Part shown: positions 58,543 to 64,000 of the stretch, one piece after another | How the letters are laid out: every line of letters starts with the position of its first letter | How positions within the stretch are numbered: the first letter of the stretch is position 1 | Source of the DNA: Plasmodium malariae | Lineage: Eukaryota > Apicomplexa > Aconoidasida > Haemosporida > Plasmodiidae | Direction of reading: 5' to 3' | Assembly: GCF_900090045.1 (NCBI RefSeq) | Contig: NC_041784.1 | Coordinates: 1,247,501-1,311,500 of the forward strand | DNA length: 64,000 nt | Program-made: the position numbers and the translations under genes | The notes under the pieces: model-generated | Told to the model about the DNA's origin: nothing | What the model saw: the letters and a program-made list of their open reading frames with translations, nothing else | The model's database searches: none

Positions 58543-58743
58543 ATGAATATGTTTTTTAACAAATTTATAAAAAGCACAAAAGAAGATAAAGGAGGAGAAG
58601 CAAAAAAGAAAATTTGTTGTGTTTGTTTAGAAACGAAAAAATTAAGAGACGAGTGTATCATAAATTTGGGTGAAGATCAGTGTAAAAAGTTTATTGATGA
58701 TCACAATCAGTGTTTGAGGAAAGAAGGATTCGATGTAAAATAA
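58543..58743 (+). CDS. COX17: COX17 cytochrome c oxidase copper chaperone
   Basis: A 66-residue single-exon protein. COX17 carries Cu(I) in the mitochondrial intermembrane space to SCO1 and COX11 for cytochrome c oxidase assembly. The copper-binding CCxC is KICCVCLETKKLRDECI. The twin CX9C coiled-coil-helix pattern is complete: Cys after the CCxC motif at x9 spacing (ETKKLRDEC), then QCKKFIDDHNQC with nine residues between the two Cys. The ending RKEGFDV matches the family's C-terminal GF(K/D)V/I. Length is usual for the family. The start at 58543 places 25 residues before the first Cys, as in other COX17 proteins. It is the third mitochondrial assembly or biogenesis type gene in the window. 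Confidence 0.95.
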   Translation: MNMFFNKFIKSTKEDKGGEAKKKICCVCLETKKLRDECIINLGEDQCKKFIDDHNQCLRKEGFDVK

Positions 58744-59452
58744 AATTCCCTACATTTGTTGTTTTCACGAACCCGCGAATATAGCAAAGTACGTATATAT
58801 ATATATACATACGTACATTCATAAAGTCATACAAGTATACATATCCTTTTGTCCCTCTCCTAAAATATCTTTTAATGTACATGAATTGTCCTTCTTATGC
58901 GTGTATATATTTTTTTTTTTGATTTTTCAAGGGAAAGATTGAAGATGTATATCATTAAGGTTTTGATGAGAGTTATGCAGTTTGTTTTTTAATTTTATAA
59001 ATGCATTCATATGAATGCATAATTTTATACCCATGTGCACATGTGCAACACTCAGAGTGGAAACATAAATATTTGTGGAGGTATCGGAATTAGTTTAATT
59101 TTCCTACCCTTGTATGTTTTTCAGTTTTGAGCTAAGCAGTATTTGTTTTAATTCAATCTATCTTCTTATAAATATTTGTGTGTATTGTGTACATAAGCGT
59201 ATTTACACACATTTTAATAAAATTATGAACTATTCGTAATTATTTCCTTTGTTTTATTAAAGGGGAGAATTTCTGTGTCAATGAAAAATATCCATTTTAT
59301 ATGTAAAAAAAAAAAATAAATAAGGAACAAAAGATTTTTGAACTCGTTTAATTCGCCATATTTACACACGTACATATACTCATACAATCAAACTGACTTA
59401 TGCGAGTACAACAATTGCATTCACAACTAAAAGAGGACAAGACAAAGAGGAG
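58744..59452. other. Short intergenic region between COX17 and bL35m
   Basis: AT-rich flank with no ORF of coding character. It should contain the COX17 3' UTR and the bL35m promoter and 5' UTR. Confidence 0.55.
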
Positions 59453-60034
59453 ATGCTTCGCTTAAATTACAAAATTGGAAAAAATGTCCTGACATGTTCA
59501 GGAATGGTAAATAATTGCAAAATGTTTAGGCAATATGTTACCCATACAAATGAAATGATAATTGGTAGGGTTAATAGTCCCTTTAAAAATAACTTAACTA
59601 CAATTGATAAAAGTAGTACATTTCACAATAGTGGAAGTAGTAACATGTGTGTACATACAAAACTGAACAATAATTTTAAAAGGTTTTATAATCCGCGGGC
59701 ACATATCAATTGGACACTTATTCGATTTAGACATAGGGTATCACAGTTAAGAAAAAAAAAATTAAAATATAAAAATCACTCAAAGGTTGCTTTACGATTT
59801 CGTTTAACAAAATTTGGATGGGAAAGATTACAGTCAGGTAGAAATGCAAGTAAAAAAAATTTATCAGCTAAAAAGTGTAATGAAAAAATGAAAATAAAAT
59901 ATGTTTCAAGAGATGACATAAAAAAGTTCAAGTTCCAAATGCAAAGTTATGTATTAAGAATAAGAGATTCACCCGTCGATTATAACCCTAACATAATGAG
60001 AGCTCGAAAGTATTTTCCCACACATTTTGGTTAG
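59453..60034 (+). CDS. Organellar ribosomal protein bL35 (probably mitochondrial)
   Basis: A 193-residue single-exon protein. bL35 is a small, very basic protein of the bacterial-type large ribosomal subunit. The core at about residues 105-160 reads YKNHSKVALRFRLTKFGWER then SGRNASKKNLSAKKCNEK. It carries the family order K-x-H-x-x-(A)-x-R-F-x-x-T-x-x-G, a basic stretch with Lys-Lys-Ser-like motif, and a final 'VSRDDIKKFKFQM' corresponding to the family's (V)-(S)-x-x-D-x-x-(R)-x-(K) ending. The first 100 residues are a non-conserved basic extension (MLRLNYKIGKNVLTCSG) with low acid content, which fits a mitochondrial presequence. An apicoplast location is less likely because no secretory signal peptide is seen. 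Confidence 0.72.
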   Translation: MLRLNYKIGKNVLTCSGMVNNCKMFRQYVTHTNEMIIGRVNSPFKNNLTTIDKSSTFHNSGSSNMCVHTKLNNNFKRFYNPRAHINWTLIRFRHRVSQLRKKKLKYKNHSKVALRFRLTKFGWERLQSGRNASKKNLSAKKCNEKMKIKYVSRDDIKKFKFQMQSYVLRIRDSPVDYNPNIMRARKYFPTHFG

Positions 60035-60770
60035 TTTGTTCATTGTGCTTGTAATGGAACAATTATAGGATATTACTAATTTGCGTTAACGTGTGTGTTT
60101 TTCCGTATATGCGCATACACATATATATATTGACGTGTGTACATTGACGTGTGTACATTGACGTGTGTACATTGACGTGTGTACATTGACGTGTGTACAT
60201 TGACGTGTGTACATTGACGTGTGTACATTGACGTGTGTACATTGACGTGTGTACATTGACGTGTGTACATTGACGTGTGTACATTGACGTGTGTACATTG
60301 ACGTGTGTACATTGACGTGTGTACATTGACGTGTGTACATTGACGTGTGTACATTGACGTGTGTACATTGACGCATATAAATTTATGCGTGTGTACTGAT
60401 GCACATATATTAATATGTATGTATTTATATTTTTTTTTTCTTCTCCAAACTAATGAAGTATACTTAATTTTTATGTGAAAATTTAAAAATATTTTGGTAT
60501 TAAAACTTGTAAAAAGGGGGAAATAACAACTGTATTTATAAAAAATGCGACAAGTGTTGGCGCGTAAAAATTGCAAGAAAAGCACAAAGGGGGGAAAAAA
60601 AAAAGAATATAAAAAATGGATGAAAAATATGGATAAAATGGATAAAAAAAAAAAAATTAAATCAAAATATAACTAGGTGGTTGTGAAATATATTCATATA
60701 CACATATATATGTGCATACACACATACTTGTACATGCACGTAGGTATAATATTTTAAAAAATGGTAAAAT
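60035..60770. other. Intergenic region dominated by a 14-bp minisatellite
   Basis: This is the 3' flank of bL35m. Apart from the 14-bp array (60125-60375) it has poly(T)/poly(A) runs and GTGCATACACACATAC-type repeats. No gene seen. Confidence 0.6.
60125..60375. repeat. 14-bp minisatellite (gtacattgacgtgt)
   Basis: About 17 virtually perfect copies of gtacattgacgtgt, each containing the palindrome TGACGT/ACGTGT core. Because 14 is not a multiple of 3 and no frame has a stop, all three minus-strand frames are open, producing three overlapping VHTSMYTRQCTH-type ORFs that are not genes. Confidence 0.97.
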
Positions 60771-61327
60771 TCACTGAGAACTTTTGCCCTCCTTATCATC
60801 CAAATTGCCCTTTTGATCATAGCCTAACCTGGAAAAAAGATAAATTAATATATGACAAAATGATATGTGTAAAAATGGGAAGAAAATAAATTTGCAAGTT
60901 GTAGCATAATATATCATACAAATATTTCGTTGTTCCTTTAAAATGTTTTATAGAATAGGCAAATTGGGAACAAATCGTTTGTGAATCTTGTTGTAAACAC
61001 TGTATTAGCGTAGCACACACGCGGGATTTCATACGTATGTGTATATAGATATATATATATATATATATATATATGCGTGTGTATATGCATGTGTGTGCGT
61101 ATGATTGTACTACTTATTTTGTCTTATTGTTATATACATGTGTGTATCCTTTTCTTTATTTTCTCCCTCATTTTATTAACCTTTTCAAGTTGACTTTTTC
61201 TAGCCACCATGACCACATGGTTAAATTTGGATTTCTGAATTCTGGGATATTGTACTCGCTAAAATAAAAAAAAAATAAAAAATCAATTCAGTTCCAGACA
61301 AATAAAATTAAAAATTTACCTGAACAT
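60771..61327 (-). CDS. Possible small four-exon gene, unidentified
   Basis: Candidate exons: 61327-61320 (ATGTTCAG then GTAAAT donor), 61258 to about 61195, 60999-60920, 60828-60771 (stop TGA). The junction between exons 1 and 2 gives MFSEYNIPEFRNPNLTMW. Exons 3 and 4 join in phase (KYL then LGYDQKGN) into QTICSQFAYSIKHF with two Cys and an acidic/basic end. The weak point is the exon 2 donor: the only in-phase site is GTCAAC, which is poor, so that boundary is probably wrong or an exon is missing. The composition of exon 2 (Trp-rich, Pro/Asn) is unlike intergenic DNA. No family recognised. Confidence 0.35.
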
Positions 61328-62721
61328 GCAAGCACTTAACCACTTTTTTTTTTTTTTTTTTTTTTCAATATTATACTATCTAGCTAGCTGATCTAAAATG
61401 ACAAAAATGCCTATAGTCCCAAAAATGCTTTTCGAAAACCAATTTTTTTTAAATATAAGGTTGTACTTTCCCATTTTTATAAAATATTTTTATTATTAGC
61501 ACATCTGAGAATTTTAATTAATTTTATCGTAATTTTTTTTTTTTTTAATTCAACTACTATTATGACTGTAAAACAAACAACTATGGATAATTTGAGGAAA
61601 AGGCAAATAAGTTAACGTGTGTTTGTTTTGATAAATTATCCTCCTTCCGTAATTGCGTGCAGATCTGTACGCATATGTAAGTTCATAAGCGTACGTAAGG
61701 ACATACATATACATATATTCATATATATATATATGTATATATATTTATATATATAATTCTAAAAGCATATATTTCAGTAATAAGAAGAAATTTTTTTTTT
61801 TTAAACAAATAACGTACGTCAAATCTTTAATTTAAATCTAATTTTAAAAATAAAAAATTTTAAACGTGAAGTATCTTGTGCCTCTCCCCATGCAACGTAT
61901 GTGCTATATTATGTTGTTGTATTAGCGTAACTATGAATATATACATGTAGGTGTATACATATAGAACATGCGTATATACGTACGTGAATACATACAACGC
62001 GCGTTTATACGTACTTATGAATGTGTATATATATGTATACATTTACAAACATACACACAGGTAAACGTTTAAGTATTGTATGCAAAATTTTAAGAATTAG
62101 GGGGAAGAAAAAAAAGTAAGTGCACAAAATGAAGTAACATGTCACAGTATCATATTATGAAAGTGAGTAACATACATTGCATAATTTTATTTTATTCTTT
62201 TTTAAAAAATAAAAATAAAAAAAAAAAAAAAAAAGGAAAAAGAATGAAAAAAGGAAAAAAGAAAGAATGAAAAAAGGAAAAAAGAAAGAATGAAAAAAAG
62301 AAGAAAGAATGAAAAAAGGAAAAAAGAAAGAATGAAAAAAAGAAAAAAGAAAGAATGAAAGAAAAAAGAAGAAAAAAAAATTGTAAGGTTAGGTGTTATA
62401 TAACAAATGTTTGTAAAAACATAACAGACGAAAAGGTTTGTACAAAATAAAGGAACAAGGAACTTTTAAAGAAAAAAAAGGATTCTTTCTTTTTTTTTTT
62501 TTTTTTTTTTTTAAAAATAAATACAATATATTTTCTGGAAATATAACGTGCACACACACTGACACTTTAACAACATTTTATAAGTTCTCAAATAAATTAT
62601 GTAAATACTTCAAATAAATTAGGAAAAATTTTCAATATATTACTAATTCAGTATCAATATGTGAACACAGTTCACGGTGCCACAGTACTTTTTAAATTGT
62701 CAACACACTGTAAGGTAATAA

Positions 62722-62756
<35 letters not shown>

Positions 62757-63183
62757 CATATACATATAATGTACACTTATGCATGATTTACTTGAGAGCA
62801 AAAAGAACGTATATGTTAAGCCGCTTTGAAATGAATTCATTCGTATTCTTATTTTGTGTATTTTTTTTTTTTTTTCTCTTACACTCCCAAATATTTTGAT
62901 TTCGTTTGCCTGCGATTCGATCTAATTAAAAAAAAATGAAATAAAAAAAAAAAAAAAAAATAAAATAAATGGTAATTGATAAATGATAATATAAATGATA
63001 AATGGCAAAATAAAAAAAAAACAATAAACGTCGATTGGTAAGGATGGGAATATATATCTACACTCATATACGTAGAGCATGTCGATTTGTCAATCCACTT
63101 ATCAGAAAAAAGCTTTTTTTAATAATGGAACACCAAAGTATAAATGTAGCGAGCGAAAAAAGCAGAGCAGATTTATTCTCTTT
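61328..63183. other. Intergenic region with A-rich repeats
   Basis: It contains (TA)n near 61700-61760, a GAATGAAAAAAGGAAAAAAGAAA repeat (62240-62370), and several homopolymer runs (62224-62235, 62490-62512, 62722-62752, 62944-62960). It probably carries the promoter of the small candidate gene at 60771-61327 and the 3' UTR of the gene at the right edge. No ORF with coding character seen. Confidence 0.5.
62240..62370. repeat. 23-bp purine-only repeat
   Basis: About six copies of gaatgaaaaaaggaaaaaag plus aaa. One strand is almost entirely purine. Confidence 0.85.
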
Positions 63184-63867
63184 TCATCCTACTAGAGCCA
63201 AAATATTCCTTTCTGTATCGTCCTCAGTGTTTTTGATTGAATTCCTTATCGCTTTCAAATTATTATAAATCTGTTTCAAGTTGTATTTATTTTGCAATTT
63301 CTGAACAGGACAGAAAATATAAAATAAAAGGAATAAATTAAAATAAAATGATAAATTAAAATAAAATGATAAATTAAAATACAATGAATAAATAAACAAA
63401 CAAATTTATAAATTTTGGTGTAATATTGGAACAGTTGGACAATGAAAAAATTAAATATACGAACGCATATTCAACGTTACACGTATCGAAACACAGTGTT
63501 CTTCTTACATATTGCCCAAACGAGTTAACATAACTTTTTGTGTTTTCAATTAAGTTTTCATTGTGTTTTCCTTTCAGCAGCTAAATGGTAGAAGTAAGAA
63601 GAAAAATAGGAATTTGTATAAAATGTGAAAAGAATGGATGACAAAGAAAAAGGGCATACGTTTTTTCCAAAGTGAATTTAACAAAAATGTGTATCACGCT
63701 TATGTTACGTGCATATATGTGTATATATCAACAGATAAAATCATCAGAATAGAAGAATAGTATAAGGGTCTTTATTCTGCTATGAACGCAAAAAGTTATA
63801 TGTTAGCGTGAAATTTTTTCGCAGTTACTGCTAGTAGTTCAATCATTTTGTTTTTGCTTCTTTCCAC
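63184..63867 (-). CDS. Last three exons of an unidentified helical protein (5' part outside window)
   Basis: Exons: 63867-63829, 63580-63509, 63300-63184 (stop TGA). Acceptors TTTTAG, TTTAG and TTCAG and donors GTAACT and GTAAGA are all in phase 0, with exon lengths of exactly 13, 24 and 39 codons. The product end reads VERSKNKMIELLA, then LLKGKHNENLIENTKSYVNS, then KLQNKYNLKQIYNNLKAIRN, and finishes TERNILALVG. It is charged, heptad-like and lacks Cys or Pro, so helical or coiled coil. Further exons must lie beyond 64000, because the first visible exon begins with an acceptor. Tiny phase-0 exons are typical of some small conserved Plasmodium proteins. Family not recognised. Confidence 0.65.
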
Positions 63868-63884
63868 CTAAAAAAAAAAAAAAA

Positions 63885-64000
63885 AAAATGGATGCATAAA
63901 TGGATGCATAAATGGATGCATAAATGGATGCATAAATGGATGCACAAATGGATGCATAAATGGATGCACAAATGGATGCACAAATGGATGCACAAATGGA
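63885..64000. repeat. 12-bp tandem repeat reaching the window edge
   Basis: At least nine copies of aaatggatgcat or its variant aaatggatgcac run to the last base. The position next to the acceptor of the exon at 63867 places the array in an intron. It is cut by the window end. Confidence 0.9.

Noticed and set aside
60063..60585. Three overlapping ORFs of VHTSMYTRQCTH repeats
   Set aside because: Stop-free frames of a 14-bp minisatellite; no flanking coding signal.

Overview
The window is nuclear DNA from a malaria parasite (genus Plasmodium). The base composition is very AT-rich, with long poly(A/T) and (TA)n runs, asparagine/serine/aspartate low-complexity inserts in proteins and many short GT-AG introns. 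The protein set also fits: Eps15-like endocytosis protein, GFAT, heptatricopeptide-type organelle protein, dynein heavy chain, COX17. The many minisatellites and slightly milder AT bias do not look like P. falciparum. I cannot name the species from sequence alone.

Layout, left to right. 1-1391 (+): 3' part of an unidentified single-pass membrane protein. 3070-6858 (-): large helical-repeat, probably organellar, RNA-metabolism-type protein. 7712-12282 (-): seven-exon Eps15-like protein with two EH domains and a long coiled coil. 12283-19362: a 7 kb divergent intergenic region with no gene I can support. 19363-21732 (+): glucosamine-fructose-6-phosphate aminotransferase with a long N-terminal extension. 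22397-23683 (-): ATP12-type F1-ATPase assembly factor. 25117-27891 (-): secretory protein with two retropepsin-like folds in tandem. 29300-35397 (-): a 13-exon, about 1226-residue membrane protein that I reconstruct as two consecutive polycystin/TRP-like six-helix channels in one polypeptide. About 36878-56522 (-): an 11-exon, about 5.5 k-residue axonemal-type dynein heavy chain whose AAA1, AAA2 and AAA4 ATP-binding motifs have decayed. 58543-58743 (+): COX17 copper chaperone. 59453-60034 (+): bL35-type organellar ribosomal protein. About 60771-61327 (-): a possible tiny multi-exon gene. 63184-63867 (-): last three exons of a gene running off the right edge.

The exon models of the Eps15, channel and dynein genes were built by hand from donor/acceptor sites and reading phase. 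In the channel gene all 12 junctions keep phase, and in the dynein the first nine do; its last exon is tentative. The Eps15 model keeps phase except for one apparent frameshift inside a 35-base homopolymer.

Functionally the region mixes mitochondrial biogenesis (ATP12, COX17, bL35m, probably the helical-repeat protein), amino-sugar supply for GPI anchors (GFAT), endocytosis (Eps15) and flagellar or motility-type proteins (dynein, polycystin-like channel). As usual for Plasmodium there are no operons. The most noteworthy items are the two-domain polycystin-like channel and the dynein heavy chain that appears unable to hydrolyse ATP at its main motor site.
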